Shown: positions 1 to 7,195, numbered from the stretch's first letter. The stretch: DNA of 7,386 nucleotides from an uncultured Parvularculaceae bacterium (GCA_947259815.1 CAMYNO010000209.1:1-7386); one strand, 5' to 3'. Notes: generated by a model not told the origin, from the letters alone. Made by a program: numbers and translations.

Positions 1-771
1 CGATATCCAGTCCTCTCCCATTGGATTTTCTTCGCCATAGTCGCCATCGAAATATGCGCCCCAATAGCGGTGCATCGCGGCGGCCACGTGGTTTGTGTAG
101 AATGTGGCGAACTGTGGGTTGCGTTGGCGAAGGAGCGACAGGAAAAAGTCAGCGCCTATAACGCCCTGAATATTTCGCCGGCGAATTTTTCGTGTGGGCG
201 CGAGGCGTTCTTCGGCGAGTTGCGCGCCGATCTTCGCCATTGCGCCTACGGAAAGGCCATTGCGAAGAGCGCTCACGCCAAACCGTGCAGCTTCTTTAAC
301 CGGCAGGCCCGGATCGACGTTTCGAGCCGACCGCCGCGTCATCACGAGGTTAAATTCTTGAAACGCCTGCAGCGATTCAGGATGGGCAAAGGCTTCGGCG
401 GCGAAAAAGTCCGGGACGTAAAATTCATAGTCGCGCGCGTCAGCCGGTGCGTGCGACGAATGCAGGGAGCCGAAGACGCCGACACGCACCCCCTCACGGT
501 GGAGCAAGCGCCAGAGCGGGGGGTACTGATCGTCCGCCCAAGTCAGTGACTGGCCGAGATGCAGGACGCGATGTGTCGCGTCGGTTACGCCGCGATGCAG
601 GGTCGGCCAGGAAATCCACGGATCGAGCTCTATTTCATCGTCGCACTGTGTTTCAAAAGACCGCCCACGCTGCGCCATTTTCGCCAGCGCACCGTCGGGA
701 CGTCGCCGGATATGGTCTTCGAGGAGCCGACTTGGCACCTCGTTCGCTTCAAAGAATATGACCGATTTCAC
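1..771 (-). CDS. Alkaline-phosphatase-superfamily-like protein (partial, C-terminus beyond the left edge)
   Basis: Reading the minus strand from GTG at 771-769 gives 257 uninterrupted codons to the window edge, starting [22 protein letters not shown]-rich Shine-Dalgarno-like GGGGGA (781-776) lies 4 nt before the GTG, and the upstream in-frame stop is at 810-808. Visible motifs are an N-terminal beta strand ending FFEANEVP (6-13), [10 protein letters not shown] (52-61), [13 protein letters not shown] (97-109) and [14 protein letters not shown] (224-237). This pattern resembles AP-superfamily phosphatases and phosphodiesterases: an acidic metal ligand after strand 1, a Thr/Ser nucleophile (Thr57 is the candidate), and a later His-rich metal site. 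Glu8 occupies the place where Asp is usual. I recall uncharacterised proteins with the same [18 protein letters not shown] core, but substrate and location are unknown. No signal peptide is evident, so the protein is probably cytoplasmic. It is divergent from atpG and probably unrelated to ATP synthesis. That the frame is coding is very likely; the family is moderately sure. Confidence 0.85.
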   Translation of the reverse strand, partial: MKSVIFFEANEVPSRLLEDHIRRRPDGALAKMAQRGRSFETQCDDEIELDPWISWPTLHRGVTDATHRVLHLGQSLTWADDQYPPLWRLLHREGVRVGVFGSLHSSHAPADARDYEFYVPDFFAAEAFAHPESLQAFQEFNLVMTRRSARNVDPGLPVKEAARFGVSALRNGLSVGAMAKIGAQLAEERLAPTRKIRRRNIQGVIGADFFLSLLRQRNPQFATFYTNHVAAAMHRYWGAYFDGDYGEENPMGEDWIS

Positions 772-962
772 GACGTCCCCCGGCGTGCACGCAATACCGG
801 ATAAACTCTATCAAATCGGGTGGAGACCCACAACCAGCGAAGCGGCGTTTTGCCGCAATTTCGTCCGCCGGGCGAGACAATACGGCGCCGTTGGCGGCCT
901 TTACAAAGTGCGGTTTCCCGGGCATTGAGGCGTGCCTTTTCGCACCTGCAACTCACCATCTT
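772..962. promoter_or_regulatory. Divergent intergenic region, presumed promoters for the phosphatase-like gene and atpGDC
   Basis: These 191 nt separate two genes reading away from each other, so both promoters should be here. I see no convincing -35/-10 pair. The best plus-strand candidate, TTGCCG near 854 with AATACG about 20 nt later, is poor. Two small hairpins are visible: GCGGC/GCCGC with a GTTTT loop (842-856), and a mismatched one around 929-948 just before atpG. No trace of an AtpA C-terminus is recognisable upstream of atpG in any plus frame. The role of this region as a promoter is inferred from gene orientation only. Confidence 0.4.
776..781 (-). promoter_or_regulatory. Ribosome binding site deciding a GTG start
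   Basis: On the minus strand GGGGGA precedes GTG (771-769) with a 4-nt spacer. No in-frame ATG lies between this GTG and the upstream stop, so this site is the main support for a GTG start of the phosphatase-like gene. Confidence 0.5.
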
Positions 963-1844
963 ATGCCCTCATTAAAAGACCTCAAAAACCGGATCTCGTC
1001 GGTCAAGTCGACGCAGAAGATTACCAAGGCGAAGCAGATGGTCGCCGCGGCGAAGCTGCGTCGCGCCGAAGAGCGCGCCAAGGAAAGCCGTCCCTATACG
1101 GAGCGGATGGAGGCGGTGCTCGCCAACCTTGCCGCGTCGTCGGAGGGTAATCCGAATGCGCCGAGACTCCTGTCGGGCACAGGCAAGGATAAAACGCATC
1201 TTTTGATTGTCGCGACGGCTGACAAGGGCCTCTGCGGCGGCTTTAACTCGTCGATCGTGCGCCTCGCTCGCGAGCGTATCACGAAGCTTCAGGGTGAAGG
1301 CAAAGAGATCAAGATCGTCACCGTCGGCCGCAAGGCCGATGACATGCTGAAACGTCTCTATGGCGAGCTGATAATTTGGAAGACGAACTTCATGGAGGTT
1401 CGCCAGATCGGGTTTGCCGAGGCCCATGCAATCGCCGAAGAAGTCCTGAAGCGTTTTGACGGCGAAGAGTTCGACGTTGCGACATTGTTCTACGGCAAGT
1501 TTAAAAACGTCGTGACACAGGAGCCGACCGCGCAACAGGTCATCCCGGCCGAGGCGCCGGAAGGCGTGGAAACGCCTGATCTCAAAGGCGCGGTCTATGA
1601 ATACGAGCCGGACGAAGAAGATATCCTGCGCGAGCTATTGCCGCGCTATGTCGCCGTACAGATTTTCCGCGCGTTGTTAGAGAATGTCGCGTCGGAACAA
1701 GCTGCTTCCATGACCGCCATGGATAACGCCACGCGCAACGCCGGCGAAATGATCGACAAGCTGAACCTGCAATATAACCGCGCCCGTCAGGCGCAGATTA
1801 CGACGGAACTGATTGAAATTATCGCCGGCGCGGAAGCGCTTTAG
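963..1844 (+). CDS. atpG: F1F0 ATP synthase subunit gamma
   Basis: Encodes the 293-residue central-stalk rotor subunit of F1, which transmits rotation between the c-ring and the alpha3beta3 catalytic head on the cytoplasmic face of the inner membrane. ATG at 963 is chosen because [20 protein letters not shown] is the canonical family N-terminus; an in-frame ATG at 891 would add 24 residues unlike any gamma. Landmarks are the N-terminal coiled-coil helix (about 1-55), the Rossmann-like core with [14 protein letters not shown] (85-98), and the C-terminal helix (about 240-293) ending [12 protein letters not shown]. Length is normal. Two oddities are Lys24 where E. coli and bovine gamma have Met (KAM), and Ser249 in SEQAASM where Arg is nearly invariant (E. 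coli gammaArg242). No Shine-Dalgarno sequence precedes the ATG. atpD follows 30 nt downstream. Unusually, atpA is not upstream; the neighbour is a divergent unrelated gene. Confidence 0.98.
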   Translation: MPSLKDLKNRISSVKSTQKITKAKQMVAAAKLRRAEERAKESRPYTERMEAVLANLAASSEGNPNAPRLLSGTGKDKTHLLIVATADKGLCGGFNSSIVRLARERITKLQGEGKEIKIVTVGRKADDMLKRLYGELIIWKTNFMEVRQIGFAEAHAIAEEVLKRFDGEEFDVATLFYGKFKNVVTQEPTAQQVIPAEAPEGVETPDLKGAVYEYEPDEEDILRELLPRYVAVQIFRALLENVASEQAASMTAMDNATRNAGEMIDKLNLQYNRARQAQITTELIEIIAGAEAL

Positions 1845-3308
<1,464 letters not shown>

Positions 3309-3314
3309 ACCGAT

Positions 3315-3710
3315 ATGGCGGATAAACTCCATTTCAATCTCGTATCGCCGGAGCGCGAGCTGATGTCGGCGGACGTCGACCAGGTCGATATTCCGGGCTC
3401 GGAAGGGTGGATGGGCGTTCTCGCCAACCATTCGCCGCTGATGACGACATTGGCGCCCGGCATGGTCAAAATCCGTGACGGGTCAGATGAAAAACGCATC
3501 TTCGTGCGCGGCGGTTTCGCGGAAATTTCGCCGGCGGGCCTGACGGTGCTGGCGGAAGAAGCGATGCCGGCGGAAGAACTCGATGCAACTGCGATCGCCA
3601 GGCAGATCAAGAACGCGGAAGAAGACGTCGCGGACGCTGACACCGACGAGAAAAAAGTTTCCGCGCAACAGGCGCTCGACAGCCTGAAAGAAATGCAGGC
3701 TGCGCTTTAG
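3315..3710 (+). CDS. atpC: F1F0 ATP synthase subunit epsilon
   Basis: Encodes the 131-residue epsilon subunit, which sits at the foot of gamma on the c-ring and in many bacteria restrains ATP hydrolysis. The N-terminal beta sandwich (about 1-85) begins with the hallmark FNLVSPERELMSAD (7-20), followed by VDIPGSEGWMGVLANHSPLM (24-43). The C-terminal part (about 86-131) is helical, Ala/Glu-rich and ends QQALDSLKEMQAAL, as expected for the two-helix regulatory domain. Length is typical. Its ATG lies 6 nt after the atpD stop without a close Shine-Dalgarno, so it is probably translated by coupling from atpD. The next gene starts one nucleotide after its TAG, which is tighter than needed and suggests that gene is co-translated. 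Confidence 0.97.
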   Translation: MADKLHFNLVSPERELMSADVDQVDIPGSEGWMGVLANHSPLMTTLAPGMVKIRDGSDEKRIFVRGGFAEISPAGLTVLAEEAMPAEELDATAIARQIKNAEEDVADADTDEKKVSAQQALDSLKEMQAAL

Positions 3711-3711
3711 G

Positions 3712-4368
3712 ATGACCGAGCCGACGGACACGAAGGACCCTGCGCCTTCTGCGTCGTCGGTGGTTCCGATTCAATCCCCTGAAAACCCTGATGCGCCCAT
3801 GACGCGGGCGGAGCGAATTTTCGTTCGCATCAATGTCGTTCAAACGATATTAGCCGTCGCTGGCGTCTTCACTGGCGCGGTCGCGCTCTACGCGGCCCTA
3901 AATGAGTCGGCCGCCGTGCGTCGTCAGGCTGAAGCCGCCGTGTGGCCGATCGTTCAGCTCTATGTTTCCGACTACAGCAATGAAAGCGGCGCTGAATTTC
4001 AGGTCGAATTGCACAATACCGGCGTAGGCCCCGGACGCATGGAAACCATGCGCGTCATCATCAATGGTCAGGCTGTCGCTGACTGGCCGCAGGCTGTTTT
4101 CGCGGCGACGGGCCGCGACGACATCCCCATGTCAAAGTCGTTTTCGACAGGGCGGGTAATCGCCGCCGGTGAACGCACAAGCATTTTTGCCGTCAATGAT
4201 CGCGATGCGGTCGCCAAGCTCAGTGCGCTCGCCGCAAGCGGAAAAGCACAGATCGATTATTGTTATTGCTCCATATTCGATGCTTGCTGGGTGTTTGAAA
4301 GTCTCGCCCAGCGCGCCGGGCAGGTGGCGCTGTGCCCCGACTATGGGCAAGACCAGTTCAGGTTTTAG
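3712..4368 (+). CDS. Uncharacterised single-TM protein with a CYC motif, co-operonic with atpC
   Basis: I do not recognise a named gene. The 218 residues start with a Pro/Ser/Asp-rich disordered stretch (1-30), then one hydrophobic segment (about 41-62, VVQTILAVAGVFTGAVALYA), then a soluble domain. Noticeable motifs are AAVWPIVQLYV (75-85), LHNTGVGPGRMETMRVIING (100-119), a predicted beta-rich stretch, and YCYCSIFDACW (183-193), with Cys184, 186, 192 and 208. The AxxWP, N-x-G-x-GP and CYCS motifs recall, from memory, a scattered family of small membrane-anchored hypothetical proteins; function is unknown. Topology is ambiguous because basic residues flank both ends of the TM. The gene begins 1 nt after the atpC stop, so it is probably coupled to atpC. 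A shorter start at ATG 3799 (MTRAERIFVRI) would drop the disordered head. It overlaps the minus-strand pseudouridine synthase tail to tail by 11 nt. A role in ATP synthase is not shown. Confidence 0.85.
   Translation: MTEPTDTKDPAPSASSVVPIQSPENPDAPMTRAERIFVRINVVQTILAVAGVFTGAVALYAALNESAAVRRQAEAAVWPIVQLYVSDYSNESGAEFQVELHNTGVGPGRMETMRVIINGQAVADWPQAVFAATGRDDIPMSKSFSTGRVIAAGERTSIFAVNDRDAVAKLSALAASGKAQIDYCYCSIFDACWVFESLAQRAGQVALCPDYGQDQFRF
4358..4368. other. Tail-to-tail overlap of two convergent genes
   Basis: The TAG of the CYC-motif gene (4366-4368, plus) lies beyond the TGA of the pseudouridine synthase (4360-4358, minus), so the reading frames overlap by 11 nt. I find no hairpin plus T-tract on either strand near here. 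Transcripts from the two sides may therefore run into each other. Confidence 0.85.
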
Positions 4369-5104
4369 GGCTGGCCGCTGCCGTAATATCGTCTTCGCCG
4401 GTTACCTGCTGGATGATGTTGGCCATCTCCGCCGGCGCATCCGCCTCCACCGTAATTGCCGGCTTCAGTTTTGCAAGCGGCACAACGACCCGGCGCGCAT
4501 GAAGCATTAACGGCTCGGCCCGTTCAAAGTCAGACAAATTTCCATACAGAGGATCGCCGATGATCGGCGCGCCGATAGATGCGAGATGAACGCGGATTTG
4601 ATGCGTGCGCCCCGTCTTTGGCTTGGCTTCTATGAATGACAAACCGTCTTTTTGCGACAGGACGCGGTAAGTGGTTCGTGCAGAGAGCGCAGTCTCGTCA
4701 TTGGCGTCGGCAACATGCATGCGCCAGCCGTGTTTTTGCGTTCCTTTCATCAAGGGCGCGTCGATGGACCCGGACAGCTTTTCGGGCGCGCCCCGGCAGA
4801 CCGCCCAATAGGTCTTTTCGACTTTCCCCTCAAAGAACAATTTATGCAGTTTCCTCAATGCCTTGGGATGGCGCCCCAATATAAGGCAGCCGGTGGTGTC
4901 GCGGTCCAGCCGATGGGCGAGCGCCGGTTTGCGGGGCAGACCAAAGCGCAAAGCGTCGAAATAGTCTTCAAGGCTTTCACTGCGATCCTGTCCGCGTGTT
5001 CCGGGCTTTGGATGCACAGGAAGCCCCGCGGGCTTGTTGATGACAAGCATCAGCCCGTCGCGGTGCAAGATGCGGTTGAGGAGAAAATCCGGTGCATGTT
5101 GCAC
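4358..5104 (-). CDS. RluA-family RNA pseudouridine synthase
   Basis: Isomerises uridine to pseudouridine in RNA; whether the target is rRNA or tRNA cannot be told. GTG at 5104-5102 gives 248 residues (start V-Q-H-A-P-D-F-L-L-N-R). It leads into the family opening RDGLMLVINKPAGLPVHPKP (15-34), then the catalytic motif ALAHRLDRDTTGC (61-73; catalytic Asp67), KTYWAVCRGAP, and the C-terminal RluA signature KTGRTHQIRVHLASIGAPII. There is no S4 RNA-binding domain, so this is a short, catalytic-domain-only member. An ATG at 5209 is in frame, but the extra 35 residues translate a REP-like repeat (WIPAFAGDD), so I reject it. GTG has only a weak GGG 6 nt upstream, leaving the exact start uncertain. It lies 236 nt downstream of rppH on the same strand and its last codons overlap the convergent gene. 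Confidence 0.93.
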   Translation of the reverse strand: MQHAPDFLLNRILHRDGLMLVINKPAGLPVHPKPGTRGQDRSESLEDYFDALRFGLPRKPALAHRLDRDTTGCLILGRHPKALRKLHKLFFEGKVEKTYWAVCRGAPEKLSGSIDAPLMKGTQKHGWRMHVADANDETALSARTTYRVLSQKDGLSFIEAKPKTGRTHQIRVHLASIGAPIIGDPLYGNLSDFERAEPLMLHARRVVVPLAKLKPAITVEADAPAEMANIIQQVTGEDDITAAASPKT

Positions 5105-5146
5105 TACGCGCCCAACCTGTAAACCGGGGCGCGCCTTTCCGTCGTC

Positions 5147-5169
5147 CCCGGCGAAAGCCGGGATCCAGA
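5147..5169 (+). repeat. REP-like palindromic repeat, copy 1
   Basis: This 23-nt unit contains the palindrome CCCGGC-GAAA-GCCGGG followed by ATCCAGA. It is repeated exactly, in reverse orientation, at 5282-5304. Translated on the minus strand it gives WIPAFAG, the familiar false peptide of REP-like repeats scattered in many proteobacterial genomes (from memory). It sits just upstream of the pseudouridine synthase start. Confidence 0.85.
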
Positions 5170-5245
5170 GGCGTTGCCTGTTTGGCCAACCGCAAAGGTT
5201 TGGCGCCATAGCGGCGCACCTTTCAATCTCATTGCAGCAGATCCC

Positions 5246-5271
5246 AAGCGCTTGTGTTGCAAGCGTTTTTT
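5246..5271 (+). terminator. Terminator-like hairpin, plus orientation
   Basis: CGCTTG (5249-5254), loop TGTTG, CAAGCG (5260-5265), then six T. The stem can extend by three pairs, G-U, A-T and A-T, using part of the T-tract. The T-tract follows only on the plus strand, yet both flanking genes are on the minus strand and no plus-strand gene is nearby upstream. It could end an unannotated plus-strand transcript, or it could be part of the repeat structure. Confidence 0.45.
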
Positions 5272-5281
5272 GAACTACGGT

Positions 5282-5304
5282 TCTGGATCCCGGCTTTCGC
5301 CGGG
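5282..5304 (-). repeat. REP-like palindromic repeat, copy 2 (inverted)
   Basis: This is an exact reverse complement of the unit at 5147-5169, 112 nt away. The two inverted copies form a BIME-like doublet, so an RNA spanning them could fold either as two short hairpins or as one long 23-bp stem. No target-site duplication flanks the pair (GTCGTC on the left, AAGAGC on the right). Confidence 0.85.
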
Positions 5305-5340
5305 AAGAGCGGGTGGAAGGATTTTCCCCTCATTGCAGCA

Positions 5341-5871
5341 TTATTCCGCTTGCCCGCGGATAAAATCGCGCAAGGGAACGAAGGCAGACATCAGCTCTTC
5401 ATAGACGCGTCGTTTGAACGGCACGATTAATGACGGGGCTTCTTCCAACTCGCCCCAGCGCCAGCAGTCGAACTCCTGATGATCGTCCGCGGCAAGATCA
5501 ATTTCATTTTCCTCGCCTTCGAACAGCATAGCAGCCCATTTCTGGCGCTGGCCAATCCAGTCGCGCTTGCGATAACCGTCCGGAAATTTATAGGCGAGCC
5601 AGCCGGGGGTTACCGTCAGCAATTGCGCCGAGGAAACGCCGGTTTCCTCCTTCAGCTCACGGAAAGCGGCGTCGACGATCTCCTCGTTCTTGTCGATACC
5701 CCCTTGAGGCATTTGCCAGCGATGCTTGGCGACATTGTCTTCGGCGCCGCCCGGCCTGACGATACGCCGGCCATAAAAAACATGCCCCTGTTTATTGAAC
5801 AGGGCGACGCCGACATTCGGGCGGAATTTCTTCAAAGTCGTTGAATCATACATGATCGTCGATTGGCCCAT
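5341..5871 (-). CDS. rppH: RNA pyrophosphohydrolase (Nudix)
   Basis: RppH (NudH) removes pyrophosphate from the 5' triphosphate of RNAs, starting 5'-end-dependent decay by RNase E. The 176 residues carry the RppH-specific opening FRPNVGVALFN (16-26), WQMPQGGIDKNEE (52-64), a perfect Nudix box GX5EX7REUXEEXGU (Gly57 to Val79; metal-binding Glu72, Glu75, Glu76), and YKFPDGYRKRDWIGQRQKW (94-112), which separates RppH from other Nudix enzymes. Length fits the family. ATG 5871 lies 22 nt after the deacetylase stop; ATG 5853 (MYDSTTLKKF) is equally possible, as neither has a clear Shine-Dalgarno. An in-frame ATG at 6132 would add 87 residues lying antiframe inside the deacetylase and is rejected. 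It is probably in one operon with the deacetylase. Its convergent placement beyond atpC is, from memory, common in Alphaproteobacteria. Confidence 0.95.
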   Translation of the reverse strand: MGQSTIMYDSTTLKKFRPNVGVALFNKQGHVFYGRRIVRPGGAEDNVAKHRWQMPQGGIDKNEEIVDAAFRELKEETGVSSAQLLTVTPGWLAYKFPDGYRKRDWIGQRQKWAAMLFEGEENEIDLAADDHQEFDCWRWGELEEAPSLIVPFKRRVYEELMSAFVPLRDFIRGQAE

Positions 5872-5893
5872 TCGCGGCGCTTCGATGATGGGC

Positions 5894-7183
5894 TTAGCGG
5901 GAAGCGCGCCGCTGAGGCAAGGCCGCTGAGGCAGGCGCAAGGACGACGCCTTTGCCTTCAAGGGATTGCGTCCACTCTGCGATTTCGTCGATCGCCGCAG
6001 GATAGGCGTATGCCTTGGCGAGCGAAGCCCCTTCACGTCTGGAGAGTTTTTCCAGCCCTGCAAGTTCTCGCTTGATGCGGCTGCGCGCAGAATCATCCGG
6101 CGCCGGGGGCAGAATCCGTGAAACCGGCGCAACCGATGCGCCAGTGCGTAAGGACAGCGCGCTCGCCCGGCCGGTATCGTCGATATAACCGACGCCGGCT
6201 TCGGTCAGGCGCTTCAGGATCGGCGCGAGGGCCGTATCGTCAGCCGCGAATTTTCCGCCAAGATAGTTGGTTGCGGCGAAATAGCCGCCAAACCGCGACA
6301 TCAGCCAATCCAGACGTTGCAGGTTTTCTTCAGGCGTACGCGAGGTCAAAAGGCCGGCGGCGCCAAGCGCTTCCTGTTCGCCGCCGTAATTTTCCATCGG
6401 CAGCTCGATCAGAACTTCGTGGCCCGCTTTGCGGGCTTTCTCTGTCCAGAAATCGAGATCTTTGGCGTAAGGGGCAAAGGCAAGGGAGATTTCCGGCGGC
6501 AGATCGTCAATTGCGCGTTCGGTCAGCGCCTTGTTGAGCCCAAGGCCGCCAATGATGAGGGATACCGTCGGCTTTCCGTCGCCGCCGCCAAAGCCGTTTC
6601 GATAATAGTGCATCGCCATGCGCCCGTCGGCGGCGGGCTTGGGAATCTTGCCGAAGGGTGTGTCGCGCAGGAGGTTCGGATCGGGATCCGGCACCGGACG
6701 ACTGCGGGGAACGCTCGTCAAAGACGCAGCGCTCACTGGCGTCACGCGCCGGTCGCTTCCAGCAATGGTGATGACCACATCATCAAGATCAAGCGGTGCG
6801 GCTAGATTTGGACCGGCATCGCCGGGGAACTCTTCCGGGTAGGCGAGGATATCGGAAATATCTTCGCCACTATCGTCGGTTCCAACCCTGAGCGACGGCG
6901 GCTCTTTAAACCCCGGTGCGGCAAGGCGTAGCCCGCCGGTTGCCCGGTCAGTTTCCGGTTGTGGGTCAATCGATCTCGCCATTAATTCCACCCCGTCGAT
7001 AGGGAGTGAAATTCGCAGATCGTTTGCGCCGATCAGGCCCGGGCCAAATGCAATAGCGGCAATACCGGCCGCGCCGAATATTGCGATGCTCCAGGCAATC
7101 GTCAGCCTGGAGAATACCGGACGTTTGAATTTGCGTCGAACCATTGAGTCCACAAGGGTCGGGATCGCGCAAAGCATCGGCAT
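5894..7183 (-). CDS. Divergent polysaccharide deacetylase family protein (YibQ-like)
   Basis: The 429-residue protein has a basic cytoplasmic head (MVRRKFKRP, 14-22), one TM or signal-anchor segment (about 27-51), a long acidic, Pro-rich linker (52-180), the conserved FGKIPKPAADGRMAMHYYRN (177-196), and a divergent NodB-like barrel (about 205-421). Barrel motifs are TVSLIIGGLGLN (206-217), AGHEVLIELPME (253-264), TPEENLQRLDWLMSRF (283-298) and YIDDTG (333-338). It should sit in the inner membrane with the domain in the periplasm; it is presumed to act on, or help in, cell-wall polysaccharide metabolism, but its substrate is unproven. ATG 7183 is preceded by AAGG with an 8-nt spacer (7195-7184); ATG 7144 (416 residues) has only a weak GGA. 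The C-terminus (PASAALPQRRASR) runs through a 14-nt tandem duplication. rppH follows after 22 nt, while a terminator separates it from the upstream peptidase gene. Confidence 0.9.
   Translation of the reverse strand: MPMLCAIPTLVDSMVRRKFKRPVFSRLTIAWSIAIFGAAGIAAIAFGPGLIGANDLRISLPIDGVELMARSIDPQPETDRATGGLRLAAPGFKEPPSLRVGTDDSGEDISDILAYPEEFPGDAGPNLAAPLDLDDVVITIAGSDRRVTPVSAASLTSVPRSRPVPDPDPNLLRDTPFGKIPKPAADGRMAMHYYRNGFGGGDGKPTVSLIIGGLGLNKALTERAIDDLPPEISLAFAPYAKDLDFWTEKARKAGHEVLIELPMENYGGEQEALGAAGLLTSRTPEENLQRLDWLMSRFGGYFAATNYLGGKFAADDTALAPILKRLTEAGVGYIDDTGRASALSLRTGASVAPVSRILPPAPDDSARSRIKRELAGLEKLSRREGASLAKAYAYPAAIDEIAEWTQSLEGKGVVLAPASAALPQRRASR
5908..5935 (-). repeat. 14-nt tandem duplication at the 3' end of the deacetylase gene
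   Basis: On the plus strand GCCGCTGAGGCAAG (5908-5921) is followed directly by GCCGCTGAGGCAGG (5922-5935), 13 of 14 identical. Since 14 is not a multiple of 3, gain of one unit changed the reading frame and fixed the present stop. The following CGCAAGG resembles, from memory, a small interspersed repeat whose translation reads PLRQAQGR. Confidence 0.75.
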
Positions 7184-7191
7184 AAACCGCG

Positions 7192-7195
7192 CCTT
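7192..7195 (-). promoter_or_regulatory. Shine-Dalgarno AAGG supporting the deacetylase start at 7183
   Basis: On the minus strand AAGG is followed by an 8-nt spacer CGCGGTTT and then ATG at 7183. It is better placed than the GGA before the alternative ATG at 7144. Confidence 0.45.

Larger units (their letters stand above)
5105..5340. other. Structured non-coding region between rppH and the pseudouridine synthase
   Basis: This 236-nt interval holds no credible gene. It holds, from left to right, a GNRA-type hairpin CCCGGC-GAAA-GCCGGG (5147-5162), a bulged hairpin CCAACC/GGTTTGG (5186-5203), GCGCC/GGCGC (5203-5217), a hairpin followed by six T on the plus strand (5249-5271), and CCCGGC-TTTC-GCCGGG (5289-5304). 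The outermost two hairpins belong to an inverted repeat pair. A 12-nt direct repeat is also present. A promoter for the pseudouridine synthase may lie here, but I see no clear one. Confidence 0.7.
5228..5340 (+). repeat. 12-nt direct repeat pair CTCATTGCAGCA
   Basis: CTCATTGCAGCA occurs at 5228-5239 and again at 5329-5340, the second copy abutting the rppH stop codon. The interval between them contains the plus-oriented hairpin and one REP-like copy. It may be a duplication left by an insertion or by slippage. Confidence 0.55.

Noticed and set aside
70..549. Plus-strand frame of 159 codons and overlapping frames at 447-804
   Set aside because: They lie antisense to the phosphatase-like minus-strand gene, which has coherent motifs and a ribosome site. 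The plus frames are Arg/Ala-rich with no family features.
842..856. GCGGC-GTTTT-GCCGC hairpin as a terminator
   Set aside because: The stem is only 5 bp and no T-tract follows on either strand.
768..959. Minus-strand 63-codon frame in the atpG upstream region
   Set aside because: It is Arg/Cys-rich, has no motif, and overlaps the start of the phosphatase-like gene in another frame.
5102..5209. ATG 5209 as the start of the pseudouridine synthase
   Set aside because: The added 35 residues translate a REP-like repeat and hairpins; the family homology begins after the GTG at 5104.
5863..6075. Plus-strand 70-codon frame containing PLRQAQGRR
   Set aside because: This is antisense to the deacetylase and its Arg/Gln peptide is the translation of a repeat, not a protein.
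5872..6132. 87-residue N-terminal extension of RppH
   Set aside because: It lies wholly in another frame of the deacetylase gene, and RppH proteins begin near FRPNVGVALFN.
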